A stretch of 64,000 bases of DNA from Acidobacteriota bacterium (GTDB lineage: Bacteria; Acidobacteriota; Terriglobia; Acidiferrales; UBA7541), in NCBI GenBank assembly GCA_003224085.1, contig QHYK01000084.1, positions 1 through 64,000 of the forward strand, given 5' to 3'. Positions within the stretch are counted from its first letter, which is position 1; each line of letters starts with the position of its first letter. A program made the translations under genes and the position numbers. Below the pieces are notes generated by a model. It was not told where the DNA came from, searched no databases, and saw nothing but the letters and a program-made list of their open reading frames with translations. Of the stretch, positions 54,667-63,022 are shown one piece after another.

Positions 54667-55608
54667 ATGGCGACGCCGGAGAGCAAGCTGACAGGAAAAA
54701 GCGCGGAACCAGAGGAGCAATCTGCTTCGGGCGGCGCGGAGCAGGCCGCCTCAGAAGGCGGTCCCCACAAGAGCGCGGAAATGGCCGCAGGAGAAGTTGC
54801 GGGCGGCGGTGCCGAGCAGGCCTATTCAGGTGGCGGGTACAAGATTCGCATCCCGATGTACGAGGGTCCGCTCGACCTTTTGCTAGACCTCATCAAACAG
54901 CAGAAGATGAGCATACACGACATTCGAATCTCGGAGATCACCGCGCAATATTTGGATTATCTGCACAAACTGGAAGAGTTGGACGTGGACGTTTCCGCGG
55001 AATTTATTTACATGGCGGCGACGCTGATTTACATCAAGAGCAAAATGCTGCTGCCGACGGACGCGCTGGCGAGTCCGGAGGAGCAAGCGACGGATCCGCG
55101 CGCAGAATTGGTGCAACGGCTCGTAGAACACGAAAAATTCAAAAACGCCGCGCAAATTTTGTACCAAAAGCAGCAGATTGAAGAAAACGTGTGGTCGAAG
55201 CCCGACAAAACGCTGTACCAGGACCCGGGGACGGAAGGCGAGTTGGTGGTTTCGCTGGTTGACTTGGTAAAAGTTTTCCAGCAGGTGCTGGAACGGCGCA
55301 AGGAAACGGTTCGAATCGAGCTGCAGCATGAGCAGTTCACCGTGGCTCAGATGATCGTGCAGTTGCGCGCGCAAATCATTGCGAGCGCGGAAAACAGCGT
55401 GAACCTGATTCCGTTTTTCGAGGCCTGCCCGTCGCGGCACGCGATGATCGTGGCGTTCCTGGCAGTGCTGGAAATGGTGAAGCTGCAAGCGGTGGCGCTT
55501 GTGCAGGAAAAAATGTTCGGGGACATCCTGGTGAAGAAGGGGAAGGCGTTTGACGTGGTTTTTGATGAAAATGGGGCGATTCGAATGGTGGATGAAGAGT
55601 ATCGGTAG
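54667..55608 (+). CDS. scpA: Segregation and condensation protein A
   Basis: A 313-residue kleisin that links SMC and ScpB for chromosome condensation. After a 55-residue low-complexity N-terminus the conserved part starts YKIRIPMYEGPLDLLLDLIKQQKMSIHDI, then FIYMAATLIYIKSKMLLP and the C-terminal winged helix (NLIPFFEACPSRHAMIVAFLAVLEMVKLQAV). scpB follows after 150 bases. The Ala/Gly/Glu-rich head is not seen in most family members. Confidence 0.94.
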   Translation: MATPESKLTGKSAEPEEQSASGGAEQAASEGGPHKSAEMAAGEVAGGGAEQAYSGGGYKIRIPMYEGPLDLLLDLIKQQKMSIHDIRISEITAQYLDYLHKLEELDVDVSAEFIYMAATLIYIKSKMLLPTDALASPEEQATDPRAELVQRLVEHEKFKNAAQILYQKQQIEENVWSKPDKTLYQDPGTEGELVVSLVDLVKVFQQVLERRKETVRIELQHEQFTVAQMIVQLRAQIIASAENSVNLIPFFEACPSRHAMIVAFLAVLEMVKLQAVALVQEKMFGDILVKKGKAFDVVFDENGAIRMVDEEYR

Positions 55609-55761
55609 GAAGTGCCGAGTGACCCCTCGAAGCTCGGGGTAAACGAGAGGCGAGAAAGAGATGAAGAGAACAGGCGGACATAATCCATGGCGCCCCGGCC
55701 AACGGGGAAGACCACCCAAGAACGAGCCTAAGTTGCAGCCACGAAAAGCGAGGCATTCCTG

Positions 55762-56526
55762 ATGACGAATGAAGAGAGAAAAGCGGCGCTGGAAGCGATT
55801 ATTTACGCGGCAGATGAGCCGGCGACGATCGAACAGTTGATGAAAGCGCTGGGCGAAGAGAAAGCGGCGGTGCAGGCGTCGCTCGACGAGTTGGTGGCGA
55901 GCCATGCGGCGGAAGAGCACGGGATCGAGATTCGCGCGGTGGCGGGCGGCTACAAGATGTACACAAAGCCGCAGCAGCATGACGCGGTGCGGCGGTTCAT
56001 CAAGAGTTTGCGGCCGCCGCTGAGGCTGTCGATGCCGGCGCTCGAGACGCTGGCGGTGATCGCGTACAAGCAGCCGGTGACGGCGCCGGAGATTTCGGAG
56101 ATTCGCGGAGTGAACACTTCGGGAGTGATCAGCACGCTGCTGGACAAGCACTTGATTACGACGGCGGGGCGGAAGGAAGTGATCGGGCGGCCGATTTTGT
56201 ACAAGACGTCGAAAGAGTTTTTGATGCGATTTGGGCTGAGCGACTTGGAAGAGTTGCCGAGCTTGAAGGAGTTTGAGGCGCTGGCACGGGAAGCCCTGGG
56301 GAGCGACGAAGGCTTGGCGCCGGTGGATGCGAGTTTGACGAATGAGGCGAGCATTGGGAAAGAAGCGACGAGTGGCGAGTCGCGAGTGGCGAGCGAGGAG
56401 AAGAAAGAGGAAGGCGCGAGCGCGGAGATGGAGGCGCGGGAAGAGGTGCTGGAAGAGACCGCGGCGAATAACGAAGGAATGCCGGAGGAAGAGAATTCGA
56501 CGAAGAGTGCGGCGGCGGGAGAGTGA
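55762..56526 (+). CDS. scpB: Segregation and condensation protein B
   Basis: A 254-residue partner of ScpA. Two winged helices: KAALEAIIYAADEPATIEQLMKAL and LETLAVIAYKQPVTAPEISEIRGVNTSGVISTLLDK, ending FLMRFGLSDLEELPSLKEF. The last 70 residues are a Glu/Ala-rich tail that contains TSGESRVASEEKKEE, coded by a GTGGCGAG repeat (56368-56398). The tail is probably disordered and dispensable. The start ATG follows a weak purine stretch. Confidence 0.93.
   Translation: MTNEERKAALEAIIYAADEPATIEQLMKALGEEKAAVQASLDELVASHAAEEHGIEIRAVAGGYKMYTKPQQHDAVRRFIKSLRPPLRLSMPALETLAVIAYKQPVTAPEISEIRGVNTSGVISTLLDKHLITTAGRKEVIGRPILYKTSKEFLMRFGLSDLEELPSLKEFEALAREALGSDEGLAPVDASLTNEASIGKEATSGESRVASEEKKEEGASAEMEAREEVLEETAANNEGMPEEENSTKSAAAGE
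56368..56398 (+). repeat. GTGGCGAG tandem repeat in scpB tail
   Basis: gacgagtggcgagtcgcgag tggcgagcgag encodes TSGESRVASE in frame. Confidence 0.7.
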
Positions 56527-56535
56527 GGAGAAGCC

Positions 56536-56640
56536 GAAACTCGAAATACGAAAATCGAGATTCGAGATTCGAGAAAGAGAAGATTCAACACACACAGAGC
56601 GCAGAGGTCGGAGCACAGAGGACAAGGAGAAGAAGGAGGA
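56536..56640 (+). repeat. Two adjacent dispersed repeats after scpB
   Basis: gaaactcgaaatacgaaaat cgagattcgagattcgag (56536-56573) matches the unit inside the SBBP gene at 6634. It is followed by an ACACAGAG-type unit (56587-56640). The rest of the 263-base gap to the next gene holds no gene. Confidence 0.6.
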
Positions 56641-56789
56641 GAGATTCCGCGACTTCGCAGGTCGACGCGTTCGCTCGAACGAACGCGGAAGAAAAAGTCG
56701 GCCAGCTGCGCTAGCAATGACAAGTTTTTGGTTTCGCCCAACAAAGAGGATAGCTGGCAGAAGAGCCCTTCAGAAGAAGAATCCACGAC

Positions 56790-57584
56790 ATGCAGGAGAG
56801 ATTGCAGAAGATTATTGCACGGTCGGGGATTGCTTCGCGGAGGCACGCGGAAAAGCTGATCCTGAGCGGACAGGTGCGCGTGAACGGGCGCGTGGTGACG
56901 GAGCTGGGCACGAAAGCTGACGCGGCGACCGACCGGATCGAGGCAGCCGGACGAGTGGTGAAGGGCGAAGAGCGGCACGTGTACCTGGTGCTGAACAAGC
57001 CTCCGGAAGTGGTTTCGGCGATGGCGGACCCGGAAGGACGGAAGACGCTGAAGAATTGTTTGCGGGGTTTTCCGGCGCGCGTGTACCCGGTGGGGAATTT
57101 GGAGTATACGGCGTCGGGGCTGGTGTTTTTGACGAATGACGGCGATTTGGCGGCGAAAATGTTGAAACATTGGGGCGAGTTGGAGCAAGTGTACTTTGTA
57201 AAAGTGAAAGGTATGCTGACGCTGGAGGAGTTGGAGCGGCTGGGAAAAGAGATTGGCGTGCGGATGAGAACACTGCGGCAGCCGGATGCGACGCGAAGGC
57301 GGGCGGCGAATTATTGGTATGAAATGAGAATGCGGGAGACAAAGAAGTGGCGAGTGGCGAGTGGCGAGTGGCGAGAAAAGAAAAAAGAAGAAATGCGGAA
57401 CGTGCTGTTTCGCGAGGGGCATCCGGTCGAGAAGATGAAGCGCGTGGGATTGGGGCCGCTGACGGTGGAGGGAGTGGCGGAGGGGAGATACGGGATGCTT
57501 GGGGCGAAGGAAGTAGGCGAATTGAGAAAAGTGGCGAGTGGCGGGTGGCGAGTGGCGAGAACAGAGAACAAGCAGAAAACATAA
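56790..57584 (+). CDS. RluB/RsuA-family pseudouridine synthase paralogue with altered catalytic residue
   Basis: A 264-residue protein with an S4 domain (RLQKIIARSGIASRRHAEKLI) and a pseudouridine-synthase domain (YLVLNKPPEVVSAMADPEGRKTL). The catalytic motif, GRLD in the family, reads PVGNLEYTASGLVFLTNDG, so the nucleophilic Asp is Glu and the preceding Arg is Asn. It may bind RNA without isomerising uridine. An RVASGEWRE loop and an RKVASGGWRVAR C-terminus are coded by GTGGCGAG repeats. The intact paralogue follows 155 bases downstream. Confidence 0.85.
   Translation: MQERLQKIIARSGIASRRHAEKLILSGQVRVNGRVVTELGTKADAATDRIEAAGRVVKGEERHVYLVLNKPPEVVSAMADPEGRKTLKNCLRGFPARVYPVGNLEYTASGLVFLTNDGDLAAKMLKHWGELEQVYFVKVKGMLTLEELERLGKEIGVRMRTLRQPDATRRRAANYWYEMRMRETKKWRVASGEWREKKKEEMRNVLFREGHPVEKMKRVGLGPLTVEGVAEGRYGMLGAKEVGELRKVASGGWRVARTENKQKT
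57346..57375 (+). repeat. GTGGCGAG tandem repeat in pseudouridine synthase paralogue, internal
   Basis: agtggcgagtggcgagtggc gagtggcgag, nearly perfect copies of a 7-base GTGGCGA unit, encodes WRVASGEWRE in a loop just before the NVLFREGHPVEKMKRV strand. Confidence 0.8.
57531..57559 (+). repeat. GTGGCGAG tandem repeat at the paralogue C-terminus
   Basis: gtggcgagtggcgggtggcg agtggcgag encodes VASGGWRVAR at the very end of the protein and is followed by an ACACAGAG-type unit (57570-57612). Confidence 0.8.
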
Positions 57585-57739
57585 CGCAGAGACACAGAGG
57601 ACGCAGAGAACTAGCAAAGGGCACATGTTATGGAGCGTTGAAAGAAAAGCGGCGGCAAGCCGCCGCACTCCAAAAGGCTTCGCCCCATGTTGTGCAGAGC
57701 TCAGTAGTACATAGAATTTCTTCCCTTGGAAGCGGATCC

Positions 57740-58627
57740 ATGCAAGAACGGTTGCAGAAGATTATGGCGGGGAGCGGGATTGCGTCGCGACGCAAGGCGG
57801 AAGAGATGATTGCGGCGGGACGGGTGACGCTGAATGGGAAGGTGGTGACCGAACAGGGAACAAAGGCCGATGCGGAGCGAGATGAGATATGCGTGGATGG
57901 AAAGCCGCTGGAGAAGCGGCAACGGTTGCGGTTTTTGCTGCTGAACAAGCCGAAGGGATATGTGACCACGGTGAGCGATCCGGAGGGACGGCCGACGGTG
58001 ATGGATTTGTTGCCGAAGAGTGGAGAGCGCGTGTATCCGGTGGGGCGGCTGGATTACGCGAGCGAGGGATTGCTCTTGATGACGAATGACGGGGCGCTGG
58101 CGCAGAAGTTGATGAAGGCGGGCTCGCATGTGCCGAAGAGCTATCTTGTGAAAGTCAGCGGGCAGCCGGATGAGAAAGCAATTGCGCGGTTGAGAGCCGG
58201 CGTGACGATTGAGCTGGAAGATGGGCGCAGGTTGAAGACGTCGCCGGCGAAGATACGGCTAGTGGAGGACGGAAGAAGTGGCGAGTGCCGAGCGGCGAGC
58301 GGCGAGCGGGCCAACCCCTGGTATGAGGTGACTTTGATTGAGGGAAGGAACCGGCAGATTCGGAGGATGTTTGAACACGTGGGGCATCAGGTGGAGAAAA
58401 TCAAGCGGGTGCAATTTGGGCCGCTGGTGCTGGACGTGGGGCCGGGGAAGTTTCGGGAGTTGACCAAGGAGGAAGTGGAAGAGTTGAGGAGAGTGGCGGG
58501 TGGTGAGCGAGTGGTGGCGAAAGAAGAAAGAGAAAAAGATAACGCAGAAACGCAGAGGACAGTAGATAGCGCAGAGAAGAAGTACGATTCGCGTTCTAAC
58601 GCTCGCGGGTTTCGGCGGATCAGGTAA
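57740..58627 (+). CDS. rluB: RluB/RsuA-family pseudouridine synthase
   Basis: A 295-residue enzyme converting a uridine in rRNA (probably 23S, RluB type) to pseudouridine. S4 domain at RLQKIMAGSGIASRRKAEEMI; catalytic Asp in YPVGRLDYASEGLLLMTNDG; KSYLVKVSGQP and YEVTLIEGRNRQIRRMFEHVGHQVEKIKRV complete the family set. A loop before WYEVTLIEG contains GECRAASGERA from a GTGGCGAG repeat (58277-58308). The last 45 residues are repeat-derived and atypical. ATG 57740 chosen by homology. Confidence 0.9.
   Translation: MQERLQKIMAGSGIASRRKAEEMIAAGRVTLNGKVVTEQGTKADAERDEICVDGKPLEKRQRLRFLLLNKPKGYVTTVSDPEGRPTVMDLLPKSGERVYPVGRLDYASEGLLLMTNDGALAQKLMKAGSHVPKSYLVKVSGQPDEKAIARLRAGVTIELEDGRRLKTSPAKIRLVEDGRSGECRAASGERANPWYEVTLIEGRNRQIRRMFEHVGHQVEKIKRVQFGPLVLDVGPGKFRELTKEEVEELRRVAGGERVVAKEEREKDNAETQRTVDSAEKKYDSRSNARGFRRIR
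58277..58308 (+). repeat. GTGGCGAG tandem repeat inside rluB
   Basis: agtggcgagtgccgagcggc gagcggcgagcg encodes SGECRAASGER in frame. A more degenerate copy lies near 58490-58520 in the C-terminal tail. Confidence 0.75.
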
Positions 58628-58744
58628 TGGAGAAGCGAACCAAAGTGGACTTAACGGCTGAGGTAAGTTTGGTTGGGCGGAACCAGCAGGAAATTGGCGA
58701 AGGTGCGAGAATGGTGTGTGCTGCCAAGCACTAACGGGAAAGAT

Positions 58745-58828
58745 TTGACACAAAGGGCACAGGGGACACGGAGCAGAAAGCCGAAAGCCAACCGCAAGGG
58801 AAACGCAGAGGGGCACAGGGAAGATAGG
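58745..58828 (+). repeat. ACACAGAG-type repeat upstream of hisC
   Basis: gacacaaagggcacagggga and gaaacgcagaggggcacagg are two degenerate units in the hisC leader. Confidence 0.55.
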
Positions 58829-58833
58829 GAGCG

Positions 58834-59964
58834 ATGGCGAAGACGATTGAAGAACTGATACCGGATTACCTGCGCGGGCTGCCCGTTTACGTTCCAGGGA
58901 AACCCATTGAAGAAGTCGAACGCGAGCTGAAAATTCACGCGGTGAAGCTCGCTTCGAATGAAAATCCGCTGGGGCCGTCCCCCAAGGGGATGGAAGCGGC
59001 GCGCAAGGTGCTGAATGACTCAAACCGCTATCCCGACGGCGGAACGCTGCGGCTGCGGGAAAAAATTGCGGCGCTGCACGAGGTTTCGCCGGATGAGATT
59101 TTCATCGGACTGGGTTCCAGCGAGTTGATTGACTTGGCGGCACGCGTGCTGCTGGGGCCGGGGACCATCGGGTTGACGTCGGAAGGCACGTACCCGCCGT
59201 TTTCGACGGCGATTCGAGCGAATGGGGGCGCGGTGGAACACGTGCCCATGTGCGCGTTCGCGTACGACTTGCCAGAGATGGCGCACGCAATTACCAACAC
59301 GACTCGAATCCTCTATCTGGCAAATCCGAACAATCCGACGGGAACGGCGTTTGGAGGAGAAGACTTCGAGCGCTTCTTGAGCCATGTGGCGAGCGACACG
59401 CTGGTGGTTTTAGATGAGGCGTACATCCATTACGCCGAGCGCCCAGACATGCCGCAGTCGGTGGAACTTTTCCGGGAACGCAAGAATTTGCTGATCCTGC
59501 GGACGTTTTCGAAAGTGTATGGGATGGCAGGGATGCGCATCGGGTACGGCATCGGGGCGGCGGCGTTGGTTTCCGCGATGAACAAGCTGCGCACGCCGTT
59601 TAACGTGTCGGGGGTGGCGCAAGCGGCGGCACTGGCGGCATTGGACGATCACGAGCACGTGAAGCAGTGCATCGAGGCGAACCGCGCGGAGCGGAGGCGG
59701 ATCACCGAGGAAGTCGCGCGGCTGGGATTGAAGCCGGTGAAGAGCGAGACGAATTTTGTTTTTGTGGAAGCGGGGCCGGAGGCCAAGGCGATTTGCGAGG
59801 AATGGTTACGGGAAGGCGTGATTGTGCGGCCGCTCGGGTGGATGGGGTTTCCGGAGGCGATTCGGATTTCGGTGGGGACCAAGGAAGAAAACGATAAGTT
59901 GTTTGTGGCGCTCGGCCGGGTGCTGGCGAAGCGCAAAGGCAAGCCGGAGCTGACGGCGCGGTGA
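58834..59964 (+). CDS. hisC: Histidinol-phosphate aminotransferase
   Basis: A 376-residue PLP aminotransferase of the histidine pathway, exchanging imidazole-acetol phosphate and glutamate for histidinol phosphate and 2-oxoglutarate. Conserved elements are KLASNENPLGPSPKG, YPDGGTLRLREKIA, YLANPNNPTGT, VLDEAYIHYA, the PLP Lys in RTFSKVYGMAGMRIGY and a substrate-binding Arg in IRISVGTKEEN. No other his genes are nearby, so an aromatic aminotransferase role is possible. Confidence 0.92.
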   Translation: MAKTIEELIPDYLRGLPVYVPGKPIEEVERELKIHAVKLASNENPLGPSPKGMEAARKVLNDSNRYPDGGTLRLREKIAALHEVSPDEIFIGLGSSELIDLAARVLLGPGTIGLTSEGTYPPFSTAIRANGGAVEHVPMCAFAYDLPEMAHAITNTTRILYLANPNNPTGTAFGGEDFERFLSHVASDTLVVLDEAYIHYAERPDMPQSVELFRERKNLLILRTFSKVYGMAGMRIGYGIGAAALVSAMNKLRTPFNVSGVAQAAALAALDDHEHVKQCIEANRAERRRITEEVARLGLKPVKSETNFVFVEAGPEAKAICEEWLREGVIVRPLGWMGFPEAIRISVGTKEENDKLFVALGRVLAKRKGKPELTAR

Positions 59965-60083
59965 AGGAAAGTAGCGAGAGAAAATCAGGTGGGATTCCTC
60001 GCTCCGCGGAATCGACCAGTTCACCTTGACCGCATGACCCTTCGCTGGCGGTCGGGGCAAGCTGGTGAAAACCTGAAGATGTT

Positions 60084-60119
60084 GCCCGCGTGAATTGGTT
60101 GCGCGGGCGTTTGATTTTA
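60084..60119 (+). terminator. Terminator after hisC
   Basis: GCCCGCG-tgaattggttg-CGCGGGC followed by GTTTGATTTT. A closely similar hairpin ends the next gene. Confidence 0.7.
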
Positions 60120-60212
60120 TGGGACAGAGTCGTTCTGCGAAGAAAAAAGATACCACACAGAGCGCGCAGAGGTCAGAGCACGGGGAACACAGAGAAGAAA
60201 AGGAAAGACGCG

Positions 60213-60662
60213 ATGAGAGTGCTGGTGCCGGAAGGGTCGGAGTTTGGGGCCAAGAACGGGACGGACCCGATTTCAGAAATTTTGCAGAAGTGCAGGACGA
60301 TTGCAGTGGTGGGGTTGTCTTCGAACCCGATGCGGCCGAGCCATGCGGTGTCGGAGTACATGCAGCGCGCGGGGTACCGGATTATTCCGGTGAATCCGAA
60401 TGAAAAGGAAGTGCTGGGGGAGAAGAGTTACGCGCGGCTGGAGGACGTGCCCGAGAAAATTGATGTGGTGAATATTTTCCGGCGGGCGGATGAGGTGTCG
60501 CCGATAGTGGAGAGCGCGATTCGGGTAGGCACGCAGGTCGTGTGGATGCAGTTGGGAATTGAGAACGAAGTGGCGGCGGAGAAGGCGCGAGAGGCGGGAT
60601 TGGCGGTGGTGGAGGATGCCTGCATTTTGGTGGAGCATCGGAAGAGGGGGATTGGGAGATAG
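60213..60662 (+). CDS. CoA-binding protein (YccU type)
   Basis: A 149-residue Rossmann protein of the CoA_binding family: TIAVVGLSSNPMRPSHAVSEYMQRAGYRIIPVNP, then KIDVVNIFRRADEVSPIVESAI and the C-terminal VVWMQLGIENEVAAEKAREAGL with VVEDACILVEHRR-like end. It resembles the nucleotide-binding half of succinyl-CoA synthetase but has no catalytic partner; the physiological role is unknown. ATG 60213 follows AGGAAAG in an ACACAGAG-type leader (60153-60205). Confidence 0.9.
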   Translation: MRVLVPEGSEFGAKNGTDPISEILQKCRTIAVVGLSSNPMRPSHAVSEYMQRAGYRIIPVNPNEKEVLGEKSYARLEDVPEKIDVVNIFRRADEVSPIVESAIRVGTQVVWMQLGIENEVAAEKAREAGLAVVEDACILVEHRKRGIGR

Positions 60663-60691
60663 GGGCCAGGGGTTAGGCAAGACGAGAGAAA

Positions 60692-60728
60692 CGCCCGCGT
60701 GGAATAGCTGCGCGGGCGCTTGATTTTT
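60692..60728 (+). terminator. Terminator after CoA-binding protein gene
   Basis: CGCCCGCG-tggaatagctg-CGCGGGCG then CTTGATTTTT, nearly a duplicate of the hairpin at 60084. An ACACAGAG-type repeat follows at 60750-60800. Confidence 0.75.
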
Positions 60729-60832
60729 AGAGAGAGGGCAAGACAGGATTTCAACACAGAGGACACCGAGGGCAGAGCACAGAGGGCACAGAGAAGAAAA
60801 AGAAGGAAGAAGAGAGAAGCACGCCGTGGGTG

Positions 60833-62068
60833 TCAGTGAGGGAGGGGGAAGACGAGGAGGTCGCGCTTGCCGGGGACGACGACGGCCAAGAGGTGGCCGT
60901 CGGGAGAAATGGAGAATTCGCGGAAGGTCAGGCCGTGAAGAATAGAGACGGGCGTGGGCTGCGCGACGGGGATTTCCTTGTTGGGCGCGACGGCGGCGAG
61001 TGGTGGAACGGGAAACCAGACGATGTCGGCGGATTTTTTTTCGAGGGCGCGCTTGAGGAAGATGCGCGAGCCGTCAGGAGTCCAGCGATAAACGCCGAGA
61101 CCGACGCGCACGCGGGCGAGGCGATTGGAATTCGTCAGGCTGCGAATTTCAAGGACTTCGCGGTCGATGAAGTAGGCCGCCATGGTGCGATCGGGAGAAA
61201 CGGTGAGGCCGTTTTCAAAGCCATCGAGCGTGGCGAGTTCTTTGTCGGAGTCGTTAAGAACATCCAGATATTGCAAGCGGGGCGGGCCGGACATGGAATG
61301 GTCCTGCTCGACGGCGACGGCGAAATTCATCCCCGGGAGCCAGGCGACGTCGCGGAAGGTGCGGCCTTCGTAAGGAGAAGGAAACGAACCGGAGGAGAGG
61401 CGCGTGGTTTTGATGGAGAAGAGGGGGAGTGTGCGCACGGCGTTGGCGAGGTAAGCGATAGTGTTGTTATCGGGAAGAAATGCGGCGTTGGCGGCATCGA
61501 GGAGGATATTATCACCTTTGTTGATGCGCGCTTCGCGGCCGGAGTCGTCGAAGAGAAGCGTTTGGAAGGAGTTTGTGGCGTTGCCGCTGTCATCTTCGAC
61601 GGTGGTGGTCATCAGCTGGACAAGGAGATAGTGGCCGTCGGGGGACCACCGGATGGAATCTGTTAAGTAGCTGAGGAGCTGGGTGCCACGCACGTATTTT
61701 TGGCCCTCGAGGAGGCGGCGTCGCTTGCCGCGGGCGTCCTGAATCCAGATGTCGTCGTGCTCGAGGTCGTACTTTTTGGTTTTGAAGTTGTGATAGACGG
61801 AAAAGGCGATGGAGCCGTCGGGGCTGAAAGAGAAAGCGGTGATTTCTTCGTCGATGGATTGAAGAGGCTTTTCAAGGTTCTGGGCGCGACCGGGGTAAGT
61901 AAAGAGGAAAGAATCAACGAAGAGGGCACAAAGAATAGAGCAGAGGAGAGAAGAAAACCCCGCACCCTTAAACGCCAAGGGTGCGGCACCCGGCAGAGAG
62001 TGCAGAAAAGAGTGGCGAGTGGCGAACGGCGAGTGACGAGTTTTGGAAAAAGAGAAAGGACAGATCAT
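60833..62068 (-). CDS. Exported WD40-like/TolB-type beta-propeller protein
   Basis: A 411-residue protein. ATG 62068 overlaps the stop of the VOC gene (ATGA). The N-terminus holds TRHSPFATRHS, encoded by a GTGGCGAG repeat (62011-62040), then a hydrophobic segment (FSSLLCSILCALFVDSFLF) that looks like a signal peptide. Blade-like motifs recur: ITAFSFSPDGSIAFSVY, SIRWSPDGHYLLVQL, VAWLPGMNFAVAV, GVYRWTPDGSRIFLK and FSISPDGHLLAVVV. It probably binds a ligand in the periplasm; no catalytic motif is seen. Confidence 0.75.
   Translation of the reverse strand: MICPFSFSKTRHSPFATRHSFLHSLPGAAPLAFKGAGFSSLLCSILCALFVDSFLFTYPGRAQNLEKPLQSIDEEITAFSFSPDGSIAFSVYHNFKTKKYDLEHDDIWIQDARGKRRRLLEGQKYVRGTQLLSYLTDSIRWSPDGHYLLVQLMTTTVEDDSGNATNSFQTLLFDDSGREARINKGDNILLDAANAAFLPDNNTIAYLANAVRTLPLFSIKTTRLSSGSFPSPYEGRTFRDVAWLPGMNFAVAVEQDHSMSGPPRLQYLDVLNDSDKELATLDGFENGLTVSPDRTMAAYFIDREVLEIRSLTNSNRLARVRVGLGVYRWTPDGSRIFLKRALEKKSADIVWFPVPPLAAVAPNKEIPVAQPTPVSILHGLTFREFSISPDGHLLAVVVPGKRDLLVFPLPH
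62011..62040 (+). repeat. GTGGCGAG repeat in the propeller-protein signal region
   Basis: agtggcgagtggcgaacggc gagtgacgag, read on the minus strand, encodes TRHSPFATRHS just before the signal helix. Confidence 0.75.
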
Positions 62069-63006
62069 GGTTTGGCGGGCGCCGTCGACGGAGATTGGGG
62101 ACCAGGATGCGGGCCAGTGAAGGTGGAACAGCAGGGCTTTTGAACGGGGGCGAATTCCATCAGTTCGACGCGGGTGTCGTCGGGGTCGTAGAGATTGAGC
62201 TGCCACTTGCCGTCGCGGCCGATTTGAGGTTCTTCGGTGAGCTTGGCGTCATTTTTTAGAAGCTGTTCTTTGGCCGCCTTGATGTCGGGAACACCAAGGG
62301 CGACGTGATTCATGATGCCGAGTTCCTTCTTGTCGGCGTTGGGCGAAACGTTGAGCATGTACTCGATCCAGTCCGTGCCGTCAGGGACTTGCATGTCGAC
62401 CCAATCGGTTTCGTTGTCCTTCATGCCACCATGCCAGTAGACGCGGAAGCCGAGAATGTCCTTGTAAAATTTATCCTCGACGGCGCGGTTGCGAACGACA
62501 AAGCCGGCATGGATCAGGCGCGTGCTGATCCGGTTCGCAGGGGCGGTCATCTGGTGATGCACAGGGGCCTGGACGAATGTAATGGGAATACCCTCGGGAT
62601 CCAGAAGAGAAAAGTGCACCGTGCCGTTGAAATCCCTGGTAACCGCGTTGACACGGATGTTGTGAGCTTGAAGATAGCCGTGCATCCCCATAGCGTCAGC
62701 AGTGGCGAAGCCGATTTCCGCGAGGAGGCTTGCGTGAGGGCTAGAGGCGGATTCGGCCAGCGCGACTTGCTGGTGCTCACTGATGATGTAACAGGGGCGA
62801 ATCATGCCTGTGCAACCGGCGTCACGCGAGGTAAGTCCGAGAATCTTGCTATAGAAATTGAGCGCTATGTGCGGGTCCGCGGACCACAGACGGACGTGAG
62901 TGATGCCGGTGATGGGTGGCCGAGCAGGCTGATCCTGGCCAGCAAGCGAGACGGCCAACCGCAGACCAACCAGCGACAGAACCACGGTTATCAAAATGCG
63001 GCGCAT
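62065..63006 (-). CDS. Exported protein with two VOC (glyoxalase-fold) domains
   Basis: A 313-residue protein: signal peptide (ILITVVLSLVGLRLAVSLAG), first VOC domain about residues 32-150 (GITHVRLWSADPHIALNFYSKILGL ... LLDPEGIPITFVQ), second about 163-290 (LIHAGFVVRNRAVEDKFYKDILGFRVYW ... LYDPDDTRVELMEF). Candidate metal ligands are HVRLW and the terminal Glu of VELMEF. Substrate unknown; dioxygenase or isomerase roles are possible. It overlaps the propeller-protein gene by ATGA, so the two are co-translated. Confidence 0.85.
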   Translation of the reverse strand: MRRILITVVLSLVGLRLAVSLAGQDQPARPPITGITHVRLWSADPHIALNFYSKILGLTSRDAGCTGMIRPCYIISEHQQVALAESASSPHASLLAEIGFATADAMGMHGYLQAHNIRVNAVTRDFNGTVHFSLLDPEGIPITFVQAPVHHQMTAPANRISTRLIHAGFVVRNRAVEDKFYKDILGFRVYWHGGMKDNETDWVDMQVPDGTDWIEYMLNVSPNADKKELGIMNHVALGVPDIKAAKEQLLKNDAKLTEEPQIGRDGKWQLNLYDPDDTRVELMEFAPVQKPCCSTFTGPHPGPQSPSTAPAKP

Positions 63007-63022
63007 CAGATCACCTCAGGAA

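Noticed and set aside
57346-57559. CRISPR array formed by the GTGGCGAG repeats
   Set aside because: Units are short and contiguous without unique spacers of constant length, lie in coding sequence, and no cas gene is present.
54883-57668. Very long minus-strand frames (580 and 572 codons) over scpA, scpB and the pseudouridine synthases
   Set aside because: They are antisense shadows with Arg/Leu/Pro-rich, low-complexity products; the plus-strand genes have clear family motifs.
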